Source: Anoplopoma fimbria (taxonomy: Eukaryota > Chordata > Actinopteri > Perciformes > Anoplopomatidae). From it: a stretch of DNA of 64,000 nt. Position numbers and translations under genes: made by a program. The notes beneath the pieces were generated by a model. That model was not told the DNA's origin. It saw only the letters and a list, made by a program, of their open reading frames with translations, and did no database searches. The stretch lies in contig NW_026553227.1 in the NCBI RefSeq assembly GCF_027596085.1, positions 1 to 64,000 of the forward strand, given 5' to 3'. This document shows, in pieces, positions 49,050 through 60,378 of the stretch (the stretch's first letter is position 1; each line of letters starts with the position of its first letter).

Positions 49050-50485
49050 GGGTTTCTATTTGATTATATTGAAGTTTTGGCTGAATGCTTGTATATACTA
49101 CTATGCATGTTGATTGTGCCGTTATGTTCAAGTCTATATTTTTATATTGTGTCCTACAAAACAAAGCACTTTGAGTTTAAATAAATAAAATTGCCATTGG
49201 CAGTCTGACTGAGCAAATTTGCATAATTGTTGCATCTTAACCTTTAATATTGAACTTCTCTTTTAAAAGAGAAAAGCACATCATTTTCACTAACAGCTGG
49301 TCAAATGTGACACAAAAGGAAGTAATAGCTGATATTAAAAGTCAGAAAATCAAGGTTTCAAGACTCCCAAGGTGAAAGCCAAATGAAAGATAAAAAAAAA
49401 AAAAAAAAAACAGGAGTGATGGGGAACAAGGCCTTTAATGAGGCCTGAGTGCAGATTATCCTCCCTGCTTAGGAAAGAGAACAACCTGAAGCTCCCAATC
49501 TGCATCACCACACCTCTTTAATATCATTTATTTGTATCTCTAAGTAGACGGACTAACAGTGAATCAATGGAAACAGTGAACAACTGACCTGACAAAGGGA
49601 CACATAAAAGATAAAGACTTCGCAACAAATTTCTTTTTTATACATTTTCTCATTACATGGTCCACTGAGTTAAGACCCTGCCAAGTCCAAACTACAACAC
49701 AGTCCACTCTCACTCAGTTTAATTGACCACTTCAATCAGCAGTGGAGGAGGATCAGTGGTTAGAATTGATTAATAAAAAATGCTCCCTGCTGCTCCACAA
49801 CAGCCATTTTCACACTGTAAGTAACAAAAGCAGAAACACCTTGAGGATGAGAAATGACTGAGTCAAGAAGTGTGGAACCATTATCCCAACTAAAGTATCT
49901 TCTTCCAGGTATCTGGGCTTCATCTCCCTCTGGGAGACATTATGACCTGTCACCTCCACAACTAGAGAGTAGACTCATCTCATCTGCAGAGACAGCAGAC
50001 TACACACTTCTCTCACATGTCTCCTCTTCCAGCTGCTCTCACCTCCCTCAGAGACTCATTTTGTCTTCATCTTCCTCATGTCTTCTCTCCCTGAGAGGAG
50101 AAACACTCATTTTACCGACTCACCTTATATGTAATTTCTCTTTTTATTCCTTATATAGACACTTTTTTTCCCAATGTTGTACTTTTCTTTACTATTCTGT
50201 CTCTCGTTCTCGTATGTAAAGTCCATTAAATGGATTCTGAAAAAAACTGCTTCCAGTTTTTGATTAACACTAATTGAAATATCAAAAATATATATTACAT
50301 GTCAGTCATTGTAATACTATTTAAACCATCCAAATATTAACTTGTATGTAGAGCTTACATCATAATGACAAATACCACCAATGTGAAGCATTACCAAAGT
50401 TTAAAAACAAAAAATGTAATAAAAGACAAGACAAATATATATATCACTTCACATAACATCTGTGCTTAATGTTCTGAAGCACCAA
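49050..50485. other. Non-coding stretch, no gene seen
   Basis: A 19-base A run lies at 49392-49410. A 121-codon plus-strand frame (49854-50219) is rich in Ser and Leu because of CT-rich DNA and shows no domain. Nothing else recognised. Confidence 0.45.
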
Positions 50486-50488
50486 ACA

Positions 50489-51124
50489 TCAGATCTGAGT
50501 TCAGATCTCAGAGGAGGAGTCACTGAGATCAGAATTCCTCCAAAGTCTGACTGGTTTATGTTTGTTCAACCTCGATGCAGGAAGTCAGAAGGATATCAGA
50601 GAAAAATGGATGACAGTGATCTCAGCACAGCCAACGGTCATCTGTAAGAACACTGAAAGAACAAACATCACCTGTACATCTGTCCCTACAGCTTCTTCTT
50701 AGATCATCAGTCTGCTCTTTATCTATTTCTTTCTATCACTCTCGTCTCTCCAGTCTCTCTCCTCTGGGACTGAGTCACATCCAAAGTACCAGGATGTCAA
50801 TCTAAACCTCCATCACTGCCTGTGATGTGTCAGTCTTGCTTTAACTTTGGGACAGATTGTGTCTCTTTGCTCCCCTTTGTTCCCAACATGGTCTCTCCTG
50901 CTGTCTCTCAGTCTTTGGCTGAAGGTTCTAAATGTCCGATGGTTTGTTCAATGGTAAAACAAATGTATAAAACAAATACAGCAAAGTGTGTGTAGCTGTG
51001 TTAGTGTGTAAACTTGTCAATGGATTGTGTTCCTCTCTCCTGGCCTCCTTCATGCTGAGTCTCTCTTAAACTCTTCATGGGTCACATCCACTGCTGGAGC
51101 CTCTCCTGACACTGACAGCATGAT
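50489..51124 (+). repeat. Module B, copy 2
   Basis: The fullest copy, together with B3 at 60379-60980. Order: CAGATCTCA, ATTCCTCCAAAGTCTG, CAGGAAGTCAGA, ATGACAGTGATC, CAGCACAG, CAGTCTCTCTCCTCTGGGAC, GAGTCACATCCA, AACCTCCATCACTGCCTGTG, TTTGGGACAG, TCTTTGCTCCC, GGTCTCTCCTGCTGT, a TG-rich stretch (50986-51028), TTCCTCTCTCCTGGCCTCC, GTCTCTCTTAA and CACATCCACTGCTGGAGCCT. Open frames are not shared between copies. Confidence 0.75.
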
Positions 51125-51129
51125 GTCTT

Positions 51130-52319
51130 ACAACCTGTGGAGGATGAACCTTGGGTGGTTCACACAGAGTGTCTACACTTCCTACTGTGTTGGAGGAAAA
51201 AGAGGAAATCAGCTGCTTCTAAATCTAACTTGACAAAGATGAAATGTGCCATTCCAAACTCACAGGTCCTGACAGAATGTGAATCCATCTGAAACAACTG
51301 AGGCTGATGAATCTTCAGTTTCCTTCAAAGTGACCGACATAAAATCAGAATCCTTTTTCCTTCAGTGCTTGTTGCTGGAACAATAACAAGTAGAAAGAAA
51401 GCCAACAGACAACTTTAACCTGTGAGGCCTTTTGGAAACGATCTGTTGGTCTCTCTGTCTGTTTGTCCCTCTCCTCTTTTTATACCTCATGAAAGCACAG
51501 AAGAAGAAAAAGTAGTTCCATCACATAAAGAACCTTTTCCTCCCAAAAATAACATGTTTGTGGAGGCACAAACACAGTAACTGAATGTTGCAAAAGGGAA
51601 AACAAGTGTTCTCATTGTTTTTCAAAATATGATATTTTCTTGGTATTGAATAAGCTAATTTGTTTTTCCAGTTACCCAAAACAAATATTCAAATTGCCTT
51701 TTATATTATGCAAGTCCCCACACAAACAAAAAGGAACAGCATGGTAATAATAAAACCAGACAGGAAGAGCAAAGAAGTGAATGTAATGAGCTGTAGATAC
51801 CCTGAAGACCTGCATCACTGGTCCTCACATCATCAGTGTAAACCTCACACATACACTACTGACAATAGGACGTCTTCACAGCAGACATGTTGACTTGTCA
51901 CAGTAGGAAAAGCACAGATGTTACTAATAACGTTAACAGTGACTCTGTTCTGTTTTGAGTGAGCCAGAGAACGAAGCAGCTAAATTATTTCCATTAATTA
52001 CACATGTGCTTCTCTGACATGTCAAACTGTCTTCAGTTAGAAAGGCTTGTTGTCACTAACCTCTATGAATACTTTATTTATGCTTGAAACCTAAAGACGT
52101 CATCATAATTTATTCTTTCTTTTCAAAAGAATGTTTTCATGTTTCTGCTTCCCATTAGAAAACTGGGATGAACTGGAAACACAAGCTCTTTACTTCTCTG
52201 TCTGTTTGTATGACTATTCTACATATTCAACTTTACCAGGAGCTTCATAAGAATACTAATAAAAACAAATAAATCCACAACTTTGCAGTGAAATGATTCT
52301 CTAATCCACAGAACAAACA

Positions 52320-52320
<1 letters not shown>
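51130..52320. other. Non-coding stretch, no gene seen
   Basis: No exon, RNA or repeat recognised between B2 and the B4 microsatellite. Confidence 0.45.

Positions 52321-52321
<1 letters not shown>

Positions 52322-52417
<96 letters not shown>
52322..52417 (+). repeat. (GT)48 microsatellite inside a B module
   Basis: Pure GT array of 96 bp. The sequence immediately after it (TTCCTCTCTCCTGACCTCC) is the same sequence that follows the TG-rich stretch of modules B2 and B3, so the array occupies the equivalent position and probably expanded from it. Confidence 0.97.
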
Positions 52418-52418
<1 letters not shown>

Positions 52419-52530
52419 CCTCTCTCCTGACCTCCTTCCTGCTGCGTCTCTCTTAACCTCTCAGTGCATCACATCCACCCCTGAAGCCTCTCCTGACACT
52501 GAGGCCAAACCCACAACACAGCCAGCATGA
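52418..52530 (+). repeat. Module B, copy 4 (3' part only)
   Basis: It matches 51030-51124: TCCTCTCTCCTGACCTCCTT, a CTGCG/CTGAG difference, TCTCTCTTAACCTCT, CACATCCACCCCTGAAGCCT and CTCCTGACACTGA. It appears closer to B2 than B2 is to B3, and lies only about 1.4 kb from B2, so it is probably a later duplication of the B2 tail. Confidence 0.75.
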
Positions 52531-52534
52531 CCCT

Positions 52535-53535
52535 GATCATCACAACAGCAGAGCCTGTCCACATCTGTGGCTCAGCACCCAGCACATGATGCAGTGTTTG
52601 TGTTTCTGTTTCTTTCAGTGTAGAGTGCTGCAGTACAATCCAACATGTAAGAGCATTAACAGTGAGCAGCACTCACAAGCTGACAGCAGAGAGGAAAGAC
52701 AAAACAACAGACAGACAGGCAGCTTCTTATGAGCAGCTAGAAAAGCTTCTGTTCCGCCTCTGAAAGCTCACTTTGACAGCTCTTATTTATTTTCGTACTT
52801 TCTTCTTTGTTGGTGTTGTTTCTTTCTCCAGTGTGTTTGAATCAAGCCTCAACATGATGCTGTCAGCTTCATCTGGACTCTGAACACAGGAGACACACAG
52901 CTGAGGCTTTAGTCACAAGTGGTGATCTGTCACATTACGGTATAAACTGTAACGCTCCAAGACTTCTCACAAAGTCATCTGAGCGTTGCTGATAATTTAA
53001 AGAGCTGCTAGGATTTAATTGTATTTTAACTTTAATCTGAACGTAAAACAAAAAGTTGATTGTTTATAAACTGCTGACTAACTATTATACAACGTTCTGC
53101 TGCTTTCTCCCTCTGAGATAATTATAGTATAATCACATTCACTAAAGCACAATAAAACAATTTAGGTTAAAACATTTCTCAAGACCAAATCAATTGTTAA
53201 CAATCATACATTTTGGAGAAATCAATATATCGTCACACCCTAGTAATGCAAACCCTTTTATCTGCCTGTGATTAAGGGCCTGGATATCCAATCTCTCATC
53301 CATCTAAAAAAATGAACAGAATAAAAACAAAAGAAAGATTGTGAGTTTAAATCTCTCCGTTTGGATACATTGATCCCAACAACACTGAGCAGACAAAAAC
53401 AATCTGTAGCAAAATATTTATGGTCAAGAAAAAGAAGAGAAAATGCAGAAAATAGCAAAACTCGATGTTTCTACAAACTCTCTGCCACTGCAGACACGAC
53501 CGAGAAGACAGACTGGATACAAACAGCTTAGTCAC
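52535..53535. other. Non-coding stretch, no gene seen
   Basis: Open frames on the minus strand at 53258-53550 overlap each other and have no recognisable protein. Nothing else definable. Confidence 0.45.
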
Positions 53536-53536
53536 A

Positions 53537-53825
53537 AGGATTCCCAGCATCCCCCTCCAGAAGAAGCCATTACCCTGTCAGAGTGACACACTGACTATAA
53601 TAGCTCATTGTTCACTGAGAGAACCAGGAAACAGAACTCCACCAGCCTCCTCCTCCCTCTACGTCAGTGATGTAGAGAAGCAGCACACTGATGACACTCT
53701 GTCAAAGCTGCTGACTCGACTACAACCAAGAATGAAGACATCAATGTGGAAAATAATTCCATAGACATCTATACTGTATATGCCTTGTTACATCAATCTG
53801 CTCCAACATACAGTCTGATTCATAT
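53537..53825 (+). repeat. Module K, copy 2
   Basis: It matches K1 at 13698-13925: CCTGTCAGAGTGACACACTG, ACTATAATAG, TCCACCAGCCTCCTCC, CTCTGTCAAAGCTGCTGACT, ACCAAGAATGAAGACATCA and ACAGTCTGAT. A 99-codon plus-strand frame (53465-53764) crosses it but is not open in K1. Confidence 0.7.
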
Positions 53826-54087
53826 TTCATTAGAACACTTCAGTCCTAAAGATAGAACTGATTAAAAGACATCAGAACAGCAGAGCCAACATTTTACATT
53901 CCTAATAAATGTCACAACACTGATCCTCACAGGAGGAAAGTGTGGCTCTAAAGGAGCCGTGAATGTACTGTTTACTATTTAAGAGCAGCAGAGACACTTA
54001 ATCCTTTAATAATGTATTGCATATTTTATCAGAACATATTAAAAGCCTCATTATCGCTTTACCACAGCAGTAAAGATGAGATGAGAT

Positions 54088-54436
54088 AAAAAAAAATACA
54101 GAAGAAATACAGAAGACAAAAAAAAAAAATATATATATATATATATATAAAAGTTAAAAGTTTCCCCCTCCAAAAAAAAAAAAAATAAAATTATATATAT
54201 ATATATATATATTTTTTCTTCAGTCCCCCCTCCTAATCGGAAACCAAAAAAAAAAAAAATAAAAAATTTATATGTATATATATATATTTTTTTTTATTTT
54301 TTTTTGTATTTTTTTATTTTGGAAAAAAAAATGAAAAATTTATTTTATTTTATGTCCCCCTCAAAAAAAAAAAAAAAAATGAAGAAAAAAAAAAAAATTT
54401 TTGGGGAGGGAAACTTTAGTATTTTATTTTTTTACA
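54088..54436. repeat. A/T-run, TA and C-run low-complexity block (possible assembly artefact)
   Basis: A dense mixture of long A runs, T runs, (TA)n stretches and short C runs. The word TCCCCCTC or TCCCCCCTC recurs at about 54163, 54224 and 54355, each time followed at once or shortly after by a long A run. This could be a decayed tandem repeat. Equally, it could be homopolymer error or mis-polishing in a long-read assembly. Nothing biological should be built on this block without read support. Confidence 0.75.
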
Positions 54437-54439
54437 AAA

Positions 54440-55215
54440 ACAAGCTGATTACAGTGTTATCAGCTTGACATGGAATGTTTTTTAAGAGAAAGAGATACTA
54501 TTGACTCATTTGTTTACAATACATTAGTTATGCTCTTCAAGTGATTCATTGAGTTTAAAGAGACACAAAAAAACACACCTGCCAGCGAGCAGCCGAGCCT
54601 CTCCATCATACTGATTAATACACCGCTCCACCAGAAAAACACTCTGACTCCCACATGTTCACTCCCACTGAGCATGTTATTCAAATGTTAAATCATTTCA
54701 AATGAAGCACTGATGTTTTGTGAGATGAGAGGTGGAGAGAACTGCATCATGTCTCCTCCTGTAGCTGTCGTATTCACATGCTCTGTAACTGGCATCATTT
54801 AACATATATGATTCAAAGTGTTCACATGTCTCTGCAGGATAAAGCTCCTCAGCTCTGTGCAGTCTGTCCTCTCTCATCTGCTTTGATTTCTCCTGCAGGT
54901 TTTAGGTTTCACTTCTCAGCCTCATCACAGTCCTGCTGTCCTTTCAACAGAAATGTTCAATCTGACCAAACAGCGAGAGTACAGGTCAAACAATATTTAC
55001 TACTGTTTACTGTTTTCACAGTGAAAAGTTGTCTCTCCTTTTGATTTCCAGGACAGAACTCCCACTGGGATTATGAATTTGTATAACTGCAGGGATCAAC
55101 AAATAACTACAACATCTTATTTCCTACGTTTGTCTTTTTAAACCTGGAAGTGTCTGTTAACATCTCACCTGAGAGTTGGAAAATATGTTTGAATCATGGA
55201 CCCGTGGAACAAAGA
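54440..55215. other. Non-coding stretch, no gene seen
   Basis: No exon or RNA recognised. An 88-codon plus-strand frame (54778-55044) has no signature. Confidence 0.45.
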
Positions 55216-55216
55216 A

Positions 55217-55251
55217 CATATACACATATACATATATATATATATATATAC

Positions 55252-55295
<44 letters not shown>
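55217..55295 (+). repeat. (TA)n / (CATA)n microsatellite
   Basis: Alternating purine-pyrimidine AT array with scattered CATA units, about 79 bases. Predicted Ile/Tyr-repeat frames on both strands are artefacts. Confidence 0.97.
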
Positions 55296-55298
<3 letters not shown>

Positions 55299-55336
55299 TC
55301 CCACAAACAATTGTTTTCAGTTGATCATTGCTCTCA

Positions 55337-55357
55337 GTCAGCACCATGGACAGACAC
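55337..55357 (+). promoter_or_regulatory. RE1/NRSE-like element (REST binding motif)
   Basis: It contains CAGCACC, two bases, then GGACAG: both half sites of the canonical RE1 with standard spacing. By hand count 17 of 21 positions match the usual consensus; the differences lie at position 1 and in the 3' tail. REST (NRSF) binds such sites to silence neuronal genes in other tissues. The motif is seen in the sequence; binding and target gene are unknown. Confidence 0.5.
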
Positions 55358-55359
55358 AG

Positions 55360-57215
55360 ATCACTGCTGTGGAGACAGAGCTGCATTATTCACTGCAGTG
55401 TATGAAGATACTTTTCATTATGTCCTCCTCTGATTTATTCATTTCTAATAAACTGACTTACTTTTAAACCTAAGCCTTTTCATGCCTATTCATCCTGCTG
55501 ACCGCAAAGTGGAGTAAAAGTTCCAACTCTTAACAAGAGGACCAGAGAGTGACCCCTCACAGAGCAATTACAAGAAGTACAATGTCCACAATGTAAACTC
55601 CACAGTTAAAGGTGTTCTGAAAAGATGAGGAGAGATATATGAAGAGAAACCAGAAGCCTAACTCCACTCTGTGACTCCTCTGAAGTGCCAGTATTACTAT
55701 TCATAATCAGGAAGTGACATCGTACTACAAACATGTTATATTTCACACATCAGGATACTAAATCTACATTAACCATTGCAATCAACATCTGCTATAACTC
55801 AATGACAACTCTAAAATACAGTGTTTTTTTGTTCTTTTAATATTTTCAGTTATTTAAGATGGATTATAATAAAATGTATAAAAAGTAAAGTAAAAATAGA
55901 CAGCAACAGAAAAAGCAGAGGAAGTAACCAGATAGAGTGAATGACAAAAGACAAAGAAAAGAGACTTCTTCCTCTCAGCTCCCTCTCATCCTCTGACTGA
56001 TGTTCAGACTCTGAGCTGCATAATGCATGGTGACATCATGACAGTTTAATACAGTTAAAAGGTTTCTGCTGTGGAGCTTCACATCCAAACTGTACTCTGT
56101 CATAGTCAGACATCTATCAGAGACACAAGACAGAGAGAGTCCCAGAGAGAAAGGAGGACATGTGTCTGTTGAGTTTATGCTGATGCAGCACAGAAACACT
56201 AGACTGATAAAGGCTCAGTGACTGGATTCTACTACAAAGTATTCATCTCTCTGACTCACATACACACTGATGGTGATCAGTAATGACCAAGGACAACCGG
56301 GGTAATGGGATTAAAACTATGTTCAAATGTATTTATGTTGGTGACTTCATCTCTGGTATAAAGAGGATGACATCATGTATCTAGTGGAATGCTATGTATG
56401 GCTGCTGTGATGTGAATATTCAATGTGTTTCCACAGCCTCCTCATTGATATTCACACTGCTTTCTTCCATGAATCTGGTCCGTAATATATTAATTAAATC
56501 AAAGAATATTATCACAACCATTTGACGTGTAAATCATTTAAATGGTGTAAAGAGTGATTGACAAACAAGCAACAAGGGAATTGAAGTGTCATCATCACTG
56601 ATCTGACGGAAAAGATAAATAGATCTATGAAAGATAATGATGCGATGATGATTTAAAGTTATTCTCAATCCATTTTGTTTTAAAAAATTAAACACATTGT
56701 ATTAGTTATTAGTGTATGGAGTTACAGTCATATGGAACAAAAAACTATTTCTGTGACTAATATATTCCAGATTTTCCAGTTAAGAGGAAGAATCTGATAC
56801 ATGACAGCAGTTTATTTGCTTTTTATTATCAGTAACTAACCATGTATTAATACAAAAAATAAATTATCTATATGACGGCAATTAGTTAACCATATTGCAT
56901 TCTATGTTCTTCTGTCTGACGAGTTAAACTGATGTCATGTCTTAAATATTAACAAGTTCATTTTAGAAAGGAAGTGAAAAGTTTGAAATGATGTATCCAT
57001 TCTGTCTGTTTAGTCTTCTGTCATTAAAGACTAATGATACCGGCTCTTTTTCTCTCTGTGTGTCTTCCTCTCATGAATAACCCTTTCAGATTTTCTCTGA
57101 GGTTTTATGACCATTAAACTTATTCCTGTTACATTTTATCTCCGTCCTCTTCATTTATCCTGTGAACTGATTCATTCAGCTGTTAATCTGCCTTGTAACC
57201 TCACAGATCTCCCAG
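55360..57215. other. Non-coding stretch, no gene seen
   Basis: Apart from the RE1-like element just upstream, nothing definable. A 74-codon minus-strand frame (55975-56199) has no recognisable features. Confidence 0.45.
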
Positions 57216-57221
57216 CAGGAA

Positions 57222-57435
57222 GTTATCATGCAGCACACTGGGACGCTGATCACAGTCACACCAGCTGATCTGCTCTGCTGACAGCAACCAGAGTGAGGAG
57301 CTACTAATGATGACCATTTACAGTAAGAGAGATTCAACTGATGAGGAAAGACAACAGATCTCCACACAGACACACTCAGATATTCAGCAGCTCAGCATGA
57401 TGCTGGTTAGGAATAAACAGCTGCTGGACTTCATG
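57222..57435 (+). repeat. Module G, copy 2
   Basis: It matches G1 at 39100-39310: CATGCAGCACACTGGGACGC, CAGCTGATCTGC, CTGCTGACAGCAACCAGAGT, CCATTTACAGTAAGAGAG, CAGCTCAGCATGATG and AACAGCTGCTGG. Module H2 follows within 150 bp. Confidence 0.6.
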
Positions 57436-57554
57436 TAACTGACACACACAGGAAGAGAGATAGTGGAGAAGCATCAGTACATGTCCAAAGAGATTCATTT
57501 AAATCTGAGTTATGTTTGCGTTTGGATGATGAGGAGTTACACAGCTAGAGGGAT

Positions 57555-57775
57555 ACCCTAAAGCAATGTATGAAGATCATTGTAGTTCTAGATGTGTCAA
57601 CACTAAAACACCTCCAGATACATTCTGCACAAAGAGACATGAATGTTATTTATCAAACAGACTCACTGAACTGGACGAGAGTTAAAAACAAACAAAAGAA
57701 CAGGATCTTCTGTGGTAAAAAGTCGGCCAGCAGCTGATCAATGTTAGTGAACACACTGTGCAACACACACTCTGC
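57555..57775 (+). repeat. Module H, copy 2
   Basis: It matches H1: GAACAGGATCTTCTGTGGT, AAAGTCGGCCAG, CAGCTGATCAATGTTAGTGA and ACACTG, with weaker similarity upstream (CTAAAGCAATGTATGAAGAT against CTAAATGAAAGATCTTCC). Confidence 0.65.
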
Positions 57776-57779
57776 ACAC

Positions 57780-58079
57780 CATGCTGATACAACAGACATT
57801 AAACATTAAAATAAATATTCCCACTAGCTGTGGCTGTGCACAAACATGAAGCGTTCCTCAAAGTCCAACCCGTATTTCTTTAAGTCTAAAAAAAAAAAAA
57901 ACATACTAAACTCAAGATACACGCATAACCAGAAGTTCACATTTGGACAAGTCCTTTCATGTGCCGGTGCAAAAGCAGTTGCACCTCTTGAAAGGGAAGC
58001 AGAATGTGAGTGTTCCTTAAAACACACTGTTAACGATGATGCACACAGATACTACTGAACCTTTCTCTCCTTCTCTCTA

Positions 58080-58080
<1 letters not shown>
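57780..58080. other. Non-coding stretch, no gene seen
   Basis: Opposite-strand frames overlap at 57824-58058 with no recognisable protein. It contains a 14-base A run near 57889. Confidence 0.45.

Positions 58081-58081
<1 letters not shown>

Positions 58082-58113
<32 letters not shown>
58082..58113 (+). repeat. (CT)n(CA)n compound microsatellite
   Basis: About eleven CT units passing directly into about five CA units, preceded by an imperfect TCTC-rich stretch. Confidence 0.95.
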
Positions 58114-58114
<1 letters not shown>

Positions 58115-58350
58115 GCTGGCCTCCTTCATCATCACACGGCTCACAGCCCGGCTCATATCTGAGGAGCTGCTGATTATAAAGGAGCATCAAACCTGAAGAG
58201 ATGGAGCCAAGCAGAGCAGCATCTCACACTGCAGTGGATACACAAGAGGCTGATGGCCAGACCTCTCTCTCCGTCTGCTGCTGCTCCTCCTGCAGAGCAA
58301 CAGACACTCTGTGGCTGCTCCAACTTTACCTTTAAATGTTGCATCCATCA
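58115..58350 (+). other. GC-richer patch with TATAAA and a 44-codon frame
   Basis: The patch is GC-richer than its surroundings. TATAAA lies at 58175-58180 and an ATG frame at 58201-58335 encodes 44 residues beginning MEPSRAASHTAVDTQEADGQ and containing a CCCSSC stretch. I recognise no protein. The TATA-like word is only about 20 bases before the ATG, too close to serve it as a normal promoter. It could be a first exon of an unknown gene, a duplicated non-coding piece, or chance. Confidence 0.15.
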
Positions 58351-58354
58351 CATG

Positions 58355-59835
58355 GTTGCTGGTTGGGAGGAATCATTTTAACAAACACTGAGTCTTCAGA
58401 GCCTTCTTTAAATATGAGTCTGAGTTTAAGAACTTAACAGCTTCCCTCCTACAAGCAGATCTTCTCTGTGAATCAGTCAAACCATGTTTGGTCTCTGGAG
58501 GATTTCAATGAGTGGATGTAATGGACGACAGTGTCTGAATGTTATCCAGTCACATTACTAATTCTAATTATTCAAAGGATTCAGTGTTTGTGCTTTTCCC
58601 ACACTTTCTACCAAACTGCTCTCTATATTACAGACATTATGCATACTGTATTATTCTACAAAAAGTGCAAGGCTTGCAGAACAGGAAACACTGGCAGAGA
58701 GAAACCTTCAAGGAATCTGCAGGAGAATAAAACTAAGAAGAAATGAATTCACCAAGTCCAATAAACCAAAACCCTGAGCAAACACTTTCTCCAAGGCTTT
58801 TCCTACTCTGCAAGTTTTATTGGTTTCTGTCACTGTGGTTAAGTCACAGTTAATTTAGATATATAACTAAGTGTTATATTTCACCGTTCTGAAATGCATA
58901 ATGAGGAAGTATGTGTGTTATTGGAACAAACACATCATTAAAAAGGTCAAAAATGAACTAATTCACACTTCGTTTCATATTTTGAAAAACGTTGGCAGTA
59001 TGCCTCTTGCTCTTAAAATATATATATTTTTTTAATCTTTTCCTTATTTTAATGAATTACTTTTAAACTAATGCATTTTCATTCTCTTTATATGATCAAC
59101 TCAGCCTGGTTAATATCACTATAAATATAGACAGTAAAGACAGTTTTTAAATACAATACTGAACCACATAAAAAGACCAATTACACAAACTATTTGACCA
59201 GTGTGGAAACTGGTTCTGCCATGAAAATAGTTTGACTTTGTCAAATCAAATCTCTCTCTTCTTAGACTGATGCTATTTGAAGGCTCTTCCTCTCATTTCC
59301 TCATCCTCCCAGCTTTTCCCTCCTTCTACCTGTTTCTTTCATCATCTAATTAAATCCATCTCCAACACTTCTCTATTTGCTTTCCTTTTAATCAATTTCC
59401 CTTTTCATTTATTTTTGTCCTGCTTTGGGTGAAGACAAATTGAGATTCAAAACATTTCAAAGGTTTAGATGGAGGCCAGAGTTTGTGTTGCATATCTGAG
59501 ATGACAGGATGAGTATCTAACATGAGAAATGTTGCTGTTGTACCTGGTGTTCTACTGCAAAACACTAATGACTTGAGAATGAAAAAAAAATGCTTCAACA
59601 TGACAAACTGTAAATCTCTACACAAATCAGATCTTCCTTTAAGCTCAGTTTAACAAAAGTATGTTGACCTGAGCTGAAAAGAGATGCAGAGATCAGTTGT
59701 AGAACGTTACAGTTAAGGGAGCTGCATTTGACATTAGAATGTGAAACAACACACCCAGAATATATTCTGCTGTTTTATCTATTTACCAAAGATGCTTATT
59801 TTCCCCTAAAAAGAAATGCAGCATGACATCAAGTC
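58355..59835. other. Non-coding stretch, no gene seen
   Basis: Frames at 58531-58746 (+) and 59392-59625 (-) have no recognisable signature. Short T and A runs near 59010 and 59581. Confidence 0.45.
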
Positions 59836-59841
59836 ATTATT

Positions 59842-60090
59842 AAAAGTGGAGTCAGTGAGTCGGTGCATTTGCCAGCGTTACCTCCTGGAAGGCTCAGAGA
59901 GGGAAATGAAGTTGTGACTGAGAGGAACACACTTGTGTTTACAAACAGAAACTGCTTGATGTCCTGATTCAGATGAGTCTGCTTCTGTAGAAATCAATCT
60001 GTTGCTGTCCAAGTCTCTCAGTAGGAGAGAATAAACAAACACAGAGGAAACAAATCTGCAGAAGAAGATGAACCCTGCTTGAGGTTTGGC
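59842..60090 (+). repeat. Module D, copy 2
   Basis: It matches D1 at 33825-34060: AAGTGGAGTCAGTGAGTCGG, TTTGCCAGCGTTACCTCCTG, GAAGGCT, TGACTGAGAGGAACACAC, GTCCTGATTCAGATGAG and TGTTGCTGTCCAAGTCTCTC. It precedes B3 by about 300 bp, as D1 precedes B1. Confidence 0.7.
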
Positions 60091-60378
60091 TTAATTTGTT
60101 TAGATTTTTACATTTCCACCTTCCTCTTTGTTCAATATGTATATGAAGACCGAAACTTTAGTTTATAAATAAGTTTATTAATCAGTTTATAAATCAGCTC
60201 CAACAAGGGAACGCTGATCTGATCAAACGTTTCATGTAGCTGGACATTTAAAAAGGTAGAAGCCTTTCAATCTCATACTTTCAGAGTTTTTGGTATTCTG
60301 AGTATCACAGTTGTTTAGTCAATCCAGAAGTCAATGTCAGGTTTACACAAACTTAGTTGAAACATCTTTGACAAACTT

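Noticed and set aside
52324..52530. Long Cys/Val-repeat open frame.
   Set aside because: It is translation of a (GT)n microsatellite. The same applies to frames over the repeats at 20657, 21379, 37361, 48994, 55217 and 62182.
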